From: Cristatella mucedo
Lineage: Eukaryota; Bryozoa; Phylactolaemata; Cristatellidae
Length of the DNA: 64,000 bases
Assembly (NCBI GenBank): GCA_009760855.2
Contig: WPIO01000004.1
Span: 13,181,001-13,245,000 of the forward strand
Direction: 5' to 3'
Each line of letters opens with the position of its first letter. Positions within the stretch are counted from its first letter, which is position 1. The notes beneath the pieces are model-generated. The model was not told the origin of the DNA and did not search any database. It worked only from the letters and a program-made list of their open reading frames with translations. Below, piece after piece: positions 1 through 29,949 of this stretch. Made by a program: the position numbers and the translations under genes.

Positions 1-1044
1 TGCAATGCAGCGATTGCGACGTTGATGAGAGACAAGCATGCAGAGTTTTGCACCATCTGCATGCATCTCATTTCTAAGGCATGACAATCTTATTGCTACG
101 TGTCTGAAAGTAGGCATACTTGGCTTCGGAGCTGATGTGGTCATATAGTAAAAGGTCATTTTGGAAGAGTACACTCAGCTTACATGCAGAGGGTACGAGA
201 AATATGCTGGCCGAACAAATTTGGAGGGTTAGGCTCTCCCATTTCAGAGTAACTCAGCTTGCCCATTTCTATTTCGTTGTATCGCTATTCAGTTTGAGAA
301 AGTTTGCAGAAATCCAAGTGTAAATGACAGCCATACATACATCAGGGGGACTTGAAAGAGTTTGAGATTCGGGAAGACAGACAGACAGCGAGGAATCAAA
401 GCACTGGTATGGCTGTATATCTGCATAGAAGTGAAAGCTTAGATAGTGCTCGGCGATCAGCAAATGCAAAGCGCCTAGAAAGAGATTGAGTTCTCTGAGG
501 GCGCTATATCAAGTGCATTATTATTATTATTGCTTTAGTAAGAGGGTGGAAGATAAACTGAAAAAACCTTAAAACATATCTCTCGGGTAGTCAGTATGTT
601 AAAGGCTCGTCGGTTGAAGTTAGGCATAGAAGATTTGAAGCACGCCCATACATGAATATACCTCACCCAGCGACTGAGCTGTCGGCCTACATGCCAGCAG
701 ATTGGATCTGATTAACTTTCATGTGTGGAGAATCTGAAGGAATTTCCCAGATCATTGCAAGCTTCTTTAACTATCTGATTATTACTCACGTACTCTCTAA
801 CTCGCTTAAGTAGTTGCAACATTGACCTCTTTCCAAACCACTTGATCGTAGTGAGCAGCCCCTTCCTCTGAGCTAGCATGCTGGTAGCAGTTTGGGATTG
901 TCTAGCCTCGTGGATGCTTTCGGCAACCTACCGGACTGCTGAGTACTTACTAGGAGCATGGCTCGTCAAGTAGGAAAAGACCAGTCCGAGGTCGACAGTC
1001 AGAGGTCAGAGGCTGCGTACCATCAACGCAGTGCCGGCGGTGAC
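1..1044. other. Flank downstream of ZIP13, no gene seen
   Basis: I see no exon here. The only recognisable item is a short L2 LINE tail at 461-535. Confidence 0.6.
461..535 (+). repeat. L2-type LINE 3' tail fragment
   Basis: The sequence aaagcgcctagaaagagatt, then gagttctctgagggcgc and a TTA repeat, is the tail shared by all L2 copies in this window. It is a 5'-truncated insertion consisting of little more than the tail. Confidence 0.8.
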
Positions 1045-1841
1045 TTTATTAATTTTGCATGAATTACACGGAGAATCTAGAAAAATAATTTAAAAGGAGC
1101 AGCTCTGTTTTAAGTCGAATTACGTAAATAGCCACAATAGCACCGTATTTTGCACATTTCAGTAATGCAAGTCCACTCAAGCCAGCACAATAACTCGGGA
1201 GAGAACCCGCCTAACAGAACTCCAGCAGCTACACGTGATGGCTACAGCCTCTACGAAGAGTGAAACTAAACGTGCCCTTTTGAGCCGAGCCGTACATCCT
1301 ACACGACAAGCAAAAGACAACCGAGTGGTTTCCACCAACCTATCCAGCCACTGCAAACGTCGATGTGGCAGGCTCTAAAGCAATGCTGTGACTAACCATG
1401 CAGTCAAGGGAGTTGCACTTGGGCCATTGCACGGAAGCTAAGTACCAGGGACCGCTTGGAAGAGTCCACGTAAAACACGGCTGCGAAACAAGTAACCACA
1501 TCAACTGAACTGCTCTGACAGGCTTTCTAACAGACGGCAAGTGATTCAGCTGCCTTTCCCTGCTGGCCATGGTCAGTGCTCATCTGAATGACTTGCATTG
1601 ACTGGGTGTGCTGTCTGTAGCAAGCGCTTGCTCTCTGCATCTGCTGCTGCTGCAACTGCTGCTGCTGCTGCTCCTGCCACTGGTGAGTTCGACATTGACC
1701 TGGATGTACCGACACCAAGCCTAGGTGCTCTCAGAGTGCTGATGACTCCTCACAGACGGCAATGAACACGACGAAAGAACCTCAATCAACAGAACCATCC
1801 TTATTCCTTCTGATGTCTGTCCAGCAGCTCCCTTTACATTC
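1045..1841 (-). other. Probable ZIP13 3' UTR with AATAAA at 1050-1045
   Basis: Downstream of the ZIP13 stop no further coding exon was seen. The first good minus-strand poly(A) signal is AATAAA at 1050-1045, which would give a 3' UTR of about 0.8 kb. The segment holds an interrupted CAG-type run (about 1637-1675) that opens a short glutamine frame with no other support. The poly(A) assignment is inference from the hexamer only. Confidence 0.45.
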
Positions 1842-19662
<17,821 letters not shown>

Positions 19663-21569
19663 TTCGACTTCTCGGACCCTGCGAAGTAATAGCGCGACAT
19701 AATTACAGATAGCGCCTCACAGCCGCCACCCGCGGGCCGACATCGCAACCGGATGTGATACGTCTACCGGCGGCCCGACCGACCGACCGACCGACCGTCG
19801 CGCGACGTTGCTGGCGTGGCAATGCGACTCGGCACCGCGTGCGTCACTTAAAGACGACGCATTTAGAAGAATGACGCGCGACGCTAGCTGTAATCCCCCT
19901 ATAACGTCCGACCGACCGCCCCTGTGTTGGTGAAGAACTGGGAGCTCATTAGCTCTGCGAGGACCGCCGCCGCCCGTCCGGTGCTGGCGGCTATGCGCAC
20001 TGATGCGTCCTAAGCACTCGGAGGAAAGCCGTCGCACCGCCGGACTACCGTTCACCGCGCCGCGCCGCGCCGGCCGCTCACTTCCGCCCAGCAGCGGAGT
20101 GTCTTCGAGCGTGCGCAGGGGTGCGATCGGACCCGATCGAGCTTCCGCTCGGTACGCCGTGGCCGACTAACGATGCGCCGACGACGCTTCGTAGGACTTC
20201 GCGAACTCGCGCTACTGACGAGAGAGATTCGAGACGTTAGAAGACGCGGTACGGATTTTAAAAAAAAAGGCAAATTACTGCGACTCGGCGGGGGGGGGGC
20301 GGGGGCTCTAGAATTAATTAATACGCAGCAACGAAGCGTCCAACCCGAGAAGTAGCCAGAAACTCGCGAGTCGCGTGGATGAGCGCTCAGCTACTCGCGC
20401 ACGCGGCCGCCTTTCACCAGCTGGGAGCGGGACGCTGGCGAGCGACCGCGCGCGGGCAAAGAATCAGCGTCGCCAGTCGACGTAATCGGGCCGCGGACGG
20501 ATACCAGCCCCGCTGTTTGCTTGTCCTACGCTGAGCTGCTGAGAGCGAGCCGCTGGCGATAGATTCGTCACTCGTCTGTGCAGCGCCTGCAGCGACAGCC
20601 TTCAACAAAACGGCCTGCAGCAGCCCGCAAGTGCGGTCGCGCGCTCCCGTCGGGTCGCACAGCAGCGTGCGAGCAACGAATGTGTCGACGATGCCGAAGG
20701 CCCAACGAGGATGCCGCCACTCGAATGTGGTCGCCGCCGCCGCGCGCGTTCCCTCCGGGTGCGTCCGAGCAGAAACTCTGCAAGAGTCACTCGACGCGGT
20801 CGCCCCCCCCCCGCCGATGCAGTCAGGGACTTCGGCAATTATTCGCGTCTCGCCAGCCGCTCGCATGCGCACGCTAGCTTCCCGCGAGGGTTACGTGGAA
20901 AAGCCTCGTTTTGAAAGTACGCTCACGCGCGTGCTACTCGCACAAAGAATATTTTTTAATCAGCATGCGGTACAGTGATTTCGTTGGCACGCGCTCTTGC
21001 GCTGGTTAAGGCTCATAATATTGTATCTGCCGGGCATTGGCTTCGTGCGGTCGTGCTACGCGAGTGTTGTCAAACGAGCCGTGGACAAAAGCAAACGATG
21101 GCTTCCGGAGATTGGTGCGGTAGCTGCCGCATTCGGATCAAGCAGACCACGTTTAGACCTTCACTTGTATGTATGTATAGTAAGGATGTGGGAGGGTACA
21201 GTAGCCCTAGCTACGCTGTGAGGACGGCTAGCCGTTCGCCTGACTGCCCCCTTCCCCGCCTTTCAAATCAGCCGTATTCGGTACGGCGGCCCCTCCAGCG
21301 CCAGCCGCCGGGTCGGCTTCCCCCTCCGGATTACGGCGGGTAATCATTATTCGCGATTACGCAATTATAAGAGAGTTTATGGCCGAAGCCGTTGAAAAAG
21401 CCGGTGTCCTACGATAGGCTGGCAGTTAGGATTCCAGATTCAGCCTCGGCATTGGAGCTGGCTTGAGCTCTGGGTATTGTTCGGTATAGTGCAAGTTTTC
21501 CGATTCGGTCGTACATTATACAGTATATACATGTATAAAACACATAATTCGAAGAAATCATGCAAATCC

Positions 21570-21900
21570 TCAAAACAACCATTGCGCTCGACACGGTACC
21601 GCTATTTCTCTCGATATGTGTCGTTCCGTTTGTTCAAACCGGTCGTCCTGGCACTGCAAGAGCACAGAGAGGTCAGGCTCCTGCGGGACGAGGTCACCGT
21701 CGGCGATGCGCAGTTCCTCGCCGAACTCGACGCGGTCGATTTCGGATATTTCCTCCTCGTCTGGCTCATCCTCGTCGTCGATCAGACTTCGACGCCGCGG
21801 CCCTCTCTTTGCCGAGGCTCGACAGCCACTAGTGGTGGACACGCTATCGGCTAGCGCGGGCGTTGCTCTGGCTGCGCTCGACTCAGCCCAAGCCGTTGAA
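21570..21900 (-). CDS. Unassigned acidic open frame, possible exon
   Basis: A minus-strand frame reads RRRSLIDDEDEPDEEEISEI then DRVEFGEELRIADGDLVPQE and PDLSVLLQCQDDRFEQTER. The composition (acidic, hydrophilic, mixed) looks like protein and unlike the neighbouring Arg/Pro/Ala CpG frames. The frame is open upstream to about 21,940 without an ATG. Possible acceptors (for example gcgcagccag near 21883) are weak, and so are the donors, so no gene model can be built. It could be an internal exon of an unrecognised minus-strand gene, or chance. Confidence 0.3.
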
Positions 21901-22180
21901 GGCCAAGGCCGTCACGAAATCTGTATGTACTAGTCACGAAAGCGACTCCAGATCGGGTCCTTCTTCGGGCCCACGACGAACGGTACCAGCGAGTACAATA
22001 TGGCGAACCACGCAGATATCAGAACTCGCGGAAAAAAGCGTGGATAGCCGGGCCCGGCCGGCGCCCCGGCTGACTTGACCCGCACTCCGCGGTCATCGGC
22101 TCAGCCAATTAGCGCACACTCGACTGGGTCCGCGAGCTTAGTTGCCTTAGTAATATATCGGAAATTTGATATTCTACGTG

Positions 22181-22252
22181 TATGTAAAGTGCATAGAAAG
22201 GGATCGAGTTCTCTGAGGGCGCTTTATCAAGTGTGTAGTTATTATTATTGTG
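22181..22252 (+). repeat. L2-type LINE tail fragment
   Basis: TGTAAAGTGCATAGAAAGGG then GAGTTCTCTGAGGGCGC and a TTATTATT end match the L2 tail. Confidence 0.8.
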
Positions 22253-22356
22253 CATAGTTGATTTCAGGGATTGTACTAAACCCTGTATTATACAGTCTGC
22301 ATTATCTACGTTCTATACACGCCGAATTCGTAACACTGCGCCACTCTTTCGCCACC

Positions 22357-22390
22357 CTCCTCCCTCCCTCCCTCCCTCCCTCCCTTCCCC
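22357..22390. repeat. (TCCC)n microsatellite
   Basis: About eight TCCC units lie in the CpG-rich region. Confidence 0.9.
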
Positions 22391-23014
22391 CGAAGCCACG
22401 TGCTGAACGGACGCGGAAGCCGCACTCGACGTTTGCAAGATTGCGTGACTCTCTCCTTTCCTCTCCCACAGCCACACTGGCCGCGCTCGCGCTCGCGCTC
22501 GCCTGAAGCAAAGCACTGGCAACCATCCCCCGCCACCAAGCGAACCGCACAACCGCCCGCTCCCTCTCAAACGACGACGACGAGCTCCTCCGCACACCGC
22601 ACCCCTTCTCACGATCACCCGCACTATCGAGCGTGACCTGCATCGCCAGCCGGGATCTCCGTTCGTCGCTAAGCGACGCGCGTTCTCGCTCTTCCTTGCC
22701 TCGAAGCGATACGACGATTGAAACCGTTGGGGAGTTTTGCTGAATCCGAAACCCGACGGTAGCCCCGATAAGCGGAACCTTCCCTCGCCGCGCCGCCGCA
22801 GCCGGTCCGGTCCGTGTCCGAAGCCCACGCGGCTGTCGGCGCGGACCGCCGCGCGCGGACGCGAAACGGCAGCGGTTGCACCCGACGGAGTGCTGGCGAC
22901 GGCCGGCCGCCCTTCCTCGCCGTCGATCCTCCGCCGACCGACCGAACGAGCGGGGGACCCGCGGCGAGCGCACCAGCGGCTGGCTGGCCGATGGCCGCGG
23001 GTCTCGGCCTGAGC

Positions 23015-23135
23015 GCCGAGGCGCTCAGGCCGCGGGTTCGAGCCGCGCGCACGAGGCGCTCCTTTACCCGCCCGCTGCAGGCGGCGGTCGGATTGCCGTC
23101 GAGGCTCTTCTGTCGCACAATGCAACGAGGCTGTT
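23015..23135 (+). repeat. Diverged SINE-A copy
   Basis: GCGGGTTCGAGCCGCGCGC, CTCCTTTA.CC, TGCAGGCGGCGGT and GAGGCTCTTCTGTCGC follow the order of SINE-A, with CpG-rich divergence. Confidence 0.6.
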
Positions 23136-23732
23136 TGCTCAGCTGACCTTTACTTTTTACTCTCGACTCTCGACGCTGGAGAGTTAGGCGATAACGGTTG
23201 GAGAGTTTGCAGAGAGACGGCTAGCCGGTCGTTTAGAAGCTACCGCGACGTCCGCAAGCCTAACGTTTCCGTTGAAGCCCAAAACGCCCGCGTCGCGGAC
23301 GACTCGTCCGTCGCCGAAGACAGGGAGTGCGCGAAACCCGCGCACGCGCGCGCGCGGGTAGGGAGAGACTCCTGGCGGCGAATAGGGGCGGCCCGGCAAA
23401 CTGCAGCGCGCAAAACAGGCCAACGCATGACCCTCGACCCCTGAGCAGGCGGCGTACCGCGCGGCCACCGTCGCGAGCGCAGCGACAGGGTGCGTGCGCT
23501 GCGGTTGCGCCTGAGCGAAGTTCCATTTGGAGGATCTTTTTTTGGGCCAGCCGACCTCTGCCTCTGTCTGGGTCACCACTAGTCTCTGGCCTCATCTGTC
23601 CCTCGTTTCGTTCTGCTTCTGCGAAGTCTCGGTGTTTTCGCAAGCGGATAGGCCGCGGTCTACCGCGGCAGTCGATTCTAAATCGGGCTGCTCAGCAGGT
23701 CAAGGTTCGGTTTGGTAACAGCTCCTCTTTGG

Positions 23733-23862
23733 CCTTGAGAGGGGTAAGGTGCACCTTATTTAACGACCGAGCGCACGTGGGCTCGAGCCGTGCGCCTTAT
23801 GTAAAGCACTTGGATAGAGATTAAGTTCCCTTAGGGCGCTACGCGAATGAATCGTGTATAAC
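23733..23862 (+). repeat. SINE-B: tRNA-like head joined to L2-type tail
   Basis: The head has GGTAAGGTGCAC and a B box (GTGGGCTCGAGCCGTGCGC). It is followed directly by TGTAAAGCACTTGGATAGAG, then TAAGTTCCCTTAGGGCGCTA, which is the L2 tail. Confidence 0.8.
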
Positions 23863-24199
23863 CTGGCCGAAACGTCGCCGCTTGTGACCTCGGTCTGCAG
23901 CCGATAAGAGAATGATCAGCAGTTTCCTCCCGCTTCTGGCGCGAGTTCAAGGGGGTCATTCCTTTTCCAGACCCCATGAAAAATTTCGCCTCTCCTACCG
24001 CCAAGCTTAGTGGTAAACGAACGATCCGAGTTAGCCGCGGTCGCCGACGCAGAGACGCTAACCAGACAGAAAAGGGGTCGTGTCGCGCTCGTCTGCGTCC
24101 AAGACTCATCTGCGTCCAAGACTGCTCGCCGAGCGAGTAGCAGTGTCTTACTTCAAGCTACTGCGCGTCAGTCATTTTGTCTCAGCGGAGCTGCAACCG

Positions 24200-24759
24200 A
24201 CGGCTGCCCCCTACACTCAGCAGCAGTTGGCTACGTGTAACATGCCAGCGCGGGCGGAAAGGCCGCAGGGGAGGGAAAAGGGTGAGAAAGAGCAACGGCT
24301 AAGAGCAAGGCAACGGAAAGAGCAACGGCTAAGAGCGCTAATACATTAACATAACAAGTCCATATCTATAGCGTAGACTAGTCTATGTGACAGCAGCGGA
24401 GGGTTACAGACGTTCAGCAGCCGCCGTAACGTGCACCGATGGCTTAGTGGCCTAGAAGCTCTATTCAGCTGAAATGGCAAGTTCGGAATCACAAGTGACT
24501 GTCTATCTCATGATGTCGGTTTTTCTGCGGCCTCAGCCCTAGATTACACATAACGCTGGTCAACAAATTTTTACAAAAGTCACGATACTGAAATAAAATC
24601 AGTCTTTTCTTATCCACTTTTATGTGCTTCAACATGAATACGGCAGTCACATCAAAAAATTGGCTCTAATTTTTTGTAAGCTGCAATAAATTAATGTTTA
24701 CATCACGAAATGCAAGCCAGCAGTATTAGGTCTACGGTTAATAGCTGTAAAAAATGAAT
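24200..24759. other. Unique sequence, nothing recognised
   Basis: No exon, repeat family or regulatory motif could be supported. Confidence 0.5.
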
Positions 24760-26115
24760 TCATAGACTACTTGTTAGATTTCTTCGCCTGTCTCTTGTAC
24801 AGCCGTTCGGGAGCATTGTCTCTGGGGAGATTGAAGCAGTAGTCAGCCAGCGTTGGAGTAGACCATTTTCCCTGGTATCATTATTCGATTGCTGCGATAT
24901 CTTTATGAAGACGTTCGCCTGTTCAACACTAACCATACCACAGTTGTCAGTGAAGAAATCCAAATTTGGAATGAAGAAAGTGGATCTTTAGAGACATATT
25001 GCAGCCAAATTGCTGATACTGCATCAGCATGTCTTCTACTGGTTCCTTCACGCCTGCCCTAATACTCCCCATAAAGTTTGTGGACGCGAAACGAAAAGCA
25101 TCATGTCATGCTTTTTTCGCATCACTCCGCAGCCAATTGTTCAACTGGTCATCTTTGAAGAGCTCTCGAATCTGATGACCCACAAAAGCTCCCTCTCTAA
25201 TCTTTGCTTCACTGAGTCCAGAGAATTTTTCAAGCAGGTATCAGAAAGCTGGCTAAGTCCGGCCAATGCTTCCACAAAGTTCTTCTTCAAACCTAGTTTG
25301 ATATGAAGGGATGGTACCAGGATTTTGTGAGGTTCGACCAGAGCTGGATGCTGGATATTCTTCTCTTCAACTTCTACATTTTGTCTGCGAGTCTATTCCT
25401 TTGGCGATTAGTGCAATTCCCTTGGTCGCTATCCCACTCAAAAAAGAAAAACGTACTTTGTATATCCCTGCTGCAGTTCCATTATAAAAACAACTAACTA
25501 CCTTCAAATCACCATAAAGGTGCCAACTGTACTCATTATACGCAATTGAATTCAGTTGCTGCTATAAGTTATCGTATGTCTCTTTAATGTTATCAACCTG
25601 CCCTGCAGGAATAGATAGAAGACGATTTCCATTATGCAAAAGCACAGCCTTAAGACTCAGTCTCGAAGAGTCTACAAATAGTCTCCATCTTGTGGGTCAC
25701 GAGTGATTTATAAGGCGTTCATGATGCCCTTAACATCCAAACAGAATACCAGATTAATTTCCTTTCTGAAGAAAGGCTCCAAGTGCTAGTGGCGCATACG
25801 ATTTAAAGTAATTGCAAAATCTTCGAGAAGATTTTATGGTTGGATTCTCGATTCTAGCATCTCAACCTTGTCATTGGATAAGCGAAAATCACGAATCAGG
25901 TCATTTGGTTATTCTTGTGTTATTCAGTGTGAGGTTGATGATGCACCACAGTGGAAATCGGTATCACTCGGTAAAGGAATTGGTAAACTTATGCATGCTG
26001 ACGTACCAGATGAATAGGTCGGCTCGCCCTTATTCTCATCAGACGAATCAAGAAAATATTCTGCTGGGGGTTCTGGAATCGGAAGTCCCTCGCCACGAGG
26101 AACTGGTCTCAATGC
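24760..26115 (-). pseudogene. Decayed copy of a widespread invertebrate repeat protein (C-terminal part)
   Basis: On the minus strand, in order from 26112 downward: LRPVPRGEGLPIPEPP, then INLVFCLDVKGIMNAL, KAVLLHNGNRL, KETYDNL, YSWHLYGDLKVVS, LVPSLHIKLGLKKNFVEALA, and LDFFTDNCGMVSVEQ. From memory, these blocks in this order are typical of an unnamed protein predicted in many copies in insects, spiders and other invertebrates, with LHIKLGLMK and LDFFPDNCG landmarks. It is probably carried by or derived from a mobile element. Many stops and frameshifts make this a pseudogene. Its N-terminal part is at 29793-29949; an L2 element separates the two. Family function is unknown to me. Confidence 0.7.
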
Positions 26116-27998
26116 GGCGGCTAGTAACGTTCATATAAGTTACGATCGTGTGTACTTGTTATCACTTCGTTATCGTAGTTCAAATGCATTCCTAGATGTT
26201 ATTTCTGTTGCCAAGATTCGTGAATTATGCATTAAAAAAAGAAAAGGAGCCACCACGCTGGCCGGGGCCACCAGCTGAGACACCGCGCGTTTAGTGGAGG
26301 CTGCGAGCTGAGTACACACTCGTTTGGTATCCCTAGCATTGTCTCCCACTTACCGGCAAGTTCTCCCTCAAGCGTCACTGTGAATCTACCTAACTTAGTG
26401 GTCATCAGGCCTGTTACAGCTCCGGCGGCCCAACTTAACGTTTGTCGTTGGAATCATCGCTCAGTGTGCAATAAAACCCTGGTAATAAGCGACCTTATTT
26501 CTGAAAAAAAGGTCTCAATACGCTCGCCTTGACTGAAACTTGGCTAAAATCAGCAAACTGCCCGACAATTAAAGACGCTACTCCGACTGGTTTCTTCTTC
26601 TTTCACAATCTTAGATCAATCAAAACTGAAAGTGGAGTTGCTATTATCAGCCGCTCGAACTTAGATTGTAAGCCATTTGCAGTAACCTCGAAGCAGTCTT
26701 TCTAATCTATTGTCTTGATTTCACCAGAAAGCCAGCTACCGACGGGGGCAGTAGCCTGTCATCCACCAGATACCAAGTCCTCTTTTATCTCAGATTTCTC
26801 TATCTCATTTCGATTTTTATGTGCAAGAAATCGACCTTTCCACATTATGGGTTATTTCGACATTCATTTTAATAACTTATCTGACGCCTTCACTACTGAA
26901 TTTCCTGCATTGACTGACTCATTGTCTCTCGTGGCTCATGTGCATGGCCCTACTCGCATCAAGGGTCACACACTCGACCAAATTTTCTCATACAACTGCA
27001 CTTTGTCATCAACAACTTATACCAAATCCTGTTCATCTGACTACATGCAGATCTCATTCAGTCTAAAAATGTATGCCCTCCTCCTCCTCAACTCAATTCA
27101 TCTGTGAATCTCGAAACCTCAAGACTATTGACATCGATGCTGCCCGTCTGAGAATATCTGCTCCGCCTCTGTTGGTCAATCCCCCTTCCGACCTGTCATC
27201 ATTGGTAGATTGCTACAACATGACACTAGCTGGCATGCTCGACAAGTTTGGACCCCTGACTAATCACACTGTTCGCCCTCGTCCAGACGGCCTGTGGTTC
27301 TCCGCAGACATGAAACTAGCTAGGTCTGCTAAGCAGAAGCTTGAAAAAGCACAAACAAGATCAGGACTGACCGTCCATTGACAGGCATATGAGGACTACT
27401 GTGGATCGTACCAATCGATCCTAGCAAAGGCCAAGTCTAGCTTCTATAAAAAAAAATGAATCACAGATGCACAATCTAAAAATGCTGGCCTCGATGACCA
27501 ACCATCCCCTCAACCATTTCCAAGTTAGCTCCTTACTAAATGATCTATGCGACGATCTAGCGGCTCGCTTCTCTAGCTTTGTTGTCAAGAAGACAAACCA
27601 GATTAGGGAGTTCATCCTTTACATGGCAGCATCTCCCCTAGAATCATGTCCTTCAATTTCATGCAGTACCTTAGTGTCTACATTCAAGGAGCCCATTAGT
27701 GAACTCCGTCCTGAAGCTCATATCCCAATAAAAGAAAACAACTAGTCCTTTGGCCCCTATTCCCACTGTCCTGCTTCCACGATGGATTGATCTGCTTCTG
27801 CCATGCATCACTAACATCATAAATATGTCATTAGCAGCAGGTCATGTCCCAACACCTTTCAAAAAGGCTCTAGTCAGGCCATTACTTACGAAACCGACAC
27901 TAGACCAAGAGAACTTGAGCAACTTCCTCCCAGTCTCCCTTCTACTATTCCTATCAGAGACACTGGAACGAGTCGTGGCAGACTAGCTGAACTCATGT

Positions 27999-28031
<33 letters not shown>

Positions 28032-29787
28032 CATGTACTTGATAAAGCGCCCTCAGAGAACTCAATCTCTTTCTAGGCGCTTTACATTTGCTGCAAAGGG
28101 AAATGCAATTAAATAGTAAGTAAAATCATGCATGAAAAACAAACAAAATGAATAACATGGTTAGGGGTGACATGCACAGGGTCAGCATGCAAATGTGGTT
28201 AGTGGCAGCATGCACAGTGTCAGCACGCATAAGCACGTGAAGGACGAATCACAGGGACCCCCTAAATGCTGTCCTATTAAAGCTTCAAACCTTCCTATTA
28301 AGTTCCAGTCTGAAATTGGAGTTATTCACTCCATTAAGTCAGCATTGCTTCGGGTGTACAACGACCTACTTAGGAATGCAGACTTGGGTAGAGCATCTCT
28401 GCTTGTTTGGCTCGATCTTTCGGCAGCTTTTGATACTATCGATCACTGAGTCCTTCTTGAACGCCTCTTATCTCGCCTAGGCATCACTGGCACTGCTCTG
28501 CAATGGTTCAGGTCCTATCTCAGTGAGAGACTCCTAAGTGTTGATGTTAAAATACGAAGATCATCCAAGAAAACCCTGAGATATGGGATACCTCAAGGCT
28601 CCGTGCTTCGTCCAGTTCTTTTCACAATTCATACTCTCCATCTTTCCGATGTGAGTGCCAAGCACAATCTAGGCTTTCACTTCTACGCGGATGACACTCA
28701 GTAGTATTTTTGCCTTGATCCCTTCCAGCCCTCCATCACGTTGAATTCTCTCAACTCCCTTGCTGCATGTATTGATGACATCTACACATGGATGTAAGCA
28801 AATTTTCTAAAAGTAATCGATGATAAAACTAACTTACTAGTTAGTTATGGACCAACCTAGTGTGATTCAGAAATTGGAAAGGCTAACGCTCAAAATCAGC
28901 TCTGCCAGCATATCTCCTGTTGAATCTGCACGAAATCTAGGTGTTATGTTCCAAAGGACCTTTCATTGGACGACGACATTAGCTCTACAATCAAGTCTGC
29001 CTACTTTCAGCTTCATGACATTGCTCAAATTCGGGCTTGTTTAAACAGGGATAGACCATCTAAATTGGTCCATGCATTTGCGACATCTCATCTTGACTTC
29101 AGTAGCTCACTGTTTGCTGGCCTGTGCAATCAGCGCTGACAGCTGGTGCAAAACTCTGCAGCTAGACATGTCTGTCGTGAGCACTGCAGTTGCCACATAT
29201 AACCACTTCTTGCCGACCTGCACTTGTTGGCAGTTGTTTTGCACTGGCTTGTTCCCAGTCAAGCAACGCATTGACTTCAAAGTTTTGTCACTCACTATCA
29301 GGTCCCTTCATTCTTTTGCTCCGGCCTACTTATCAGATCTACTCCCCCACCAGGCTAAGCATAGTTCCACCTGCTTTTCGGAATCTAACTGTTTAACTAT
29401 ACCTCATACAAACAACAAATCCTTTCGAGACCATGCATTTAGTTCGTATGCTTCCAAGTCTGGAACTCACTCCCGACTTGCATCACGACATCTCCTGACT
29501 TGTCCACATTAAAAAAACCAAAATCGCACCTATTTAAGACAGCCTTTAGTGGGTCCTTGTGATTCGTCCATTATGTGCTTATGCGAGCTGATACTGTTTT
29601 GCATGATTGCCACTAACCACACTTGCTTGCTGACCCTGTGCATGTCACCCCTAACCTTGATATTCTGGTTGTTTATTGAGCATGCTACCACTAACCATTC
29701 GATCGTGCTTTTTTTGCACCATATGTAAAGTTCCTAGAAGGAGATTGAGTTCTCTGAGGGTGCTTTATAAAAGGCATAATTATTAAT
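26116..29787 (+). mobile_element. Near-complete but dead L2-clade LINE, copy 1
   Basis: The endonuclease region (26430-27080) carries the GYFDIHF version of the GDFNIHF motif and KGHTLDQIF. The reverse transcriptase region (28280-28840) carries LLVWLDLSAAFDTIDH, GIPQGSVL and FYADDTQ. The C-terminal region (29060-29510) has PVKQRIDFKVLSL and FAPAYLSDLL. These are L2-clade LINE hallmarks. Stops and frameshifts are frequent. It ends in the shared 3' UTR and tail. A 5-bp repeat AATGC flanks it (26111-26115 and 29788-29792), consistent with a target-site duplication. A second L2 tail is inserted inside at 28004-28274, so the element alone is about 3.4 kb. Confidence 0.85.
28004..28274 (-). mobile_element. 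L2 3'-end copy inserted inside L2 copy 1
   Basis: An (AAT)n run, then the reverse complement of the L2 tail and 3' UTR, interrupts the reverse transcriptase region. TATTAA occurs at both borders (27998-28003 and 28275-28280), consistent with a target-site duplication. Removing it rejoins sequence homologous to copy 2 near 42,940-42,960. Confidence 0.8.
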
Positions 29788-29792
29788 AATGC

Positions 29793-29949
29793 ATCCGGAA
29801 TGTTTGGGTAGACTTTTGTCGACTTCTTTTACTTCGTTATTGCCGGAAAGATAAGGAACCAAGCAGAAGTAACAGTCATTTACGTGGTTGCTTGGCTCTT
29901 TCCACACCATGAGGACTGCGAACGGCATTGATGGTCCTCTACCATTCAA
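29793..29949 (-). pseudogene. N-terminal part of the same decayed repeat protein
   Basis: The minus strand reads MNGRGPSMPFAVLMVWKEPS then NHVNDCYFCLVPYLSG and LPKHSG. These blocks precede the RPVPHGE..PIPEPP block in the family. LPKHSG at 29.8 kb would run straight into ALRPVPRGEG at 26.1 kb if the L2 element between were removed. Confidence 0.7.

Noticed and set aside
1527-1718. Glutamine-rich minus-strand frame
   Set aside because: It lies beyond the ZIP13 stop codon in the probable 3' UTR and is an interrupted CAG repeat.
20414-20978. Overlapping frames of about 100-150 codons on both strands
   Set aside because: Typical of CpG-rich DNA with few stops; composition is Arg/Pro/Ala and no family is recognised.
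21940-22080. Minus-strand peptide AWFAILYSLVPFVVGPKKDP resembling a membrane segment
   Set aside because: Short, ends at a stop soon after, and has no acceptor, start or family match that I can defend.
22302-23125. Long minus-strand frames (223 and 270 codons)
   Set aside because: The frames are Arg, Ser, Gly and Ala runs in CpG-rich DNA, overlap each other and a SINE-A copy, and include a (TCCC)n repeat. No motif or splice support.
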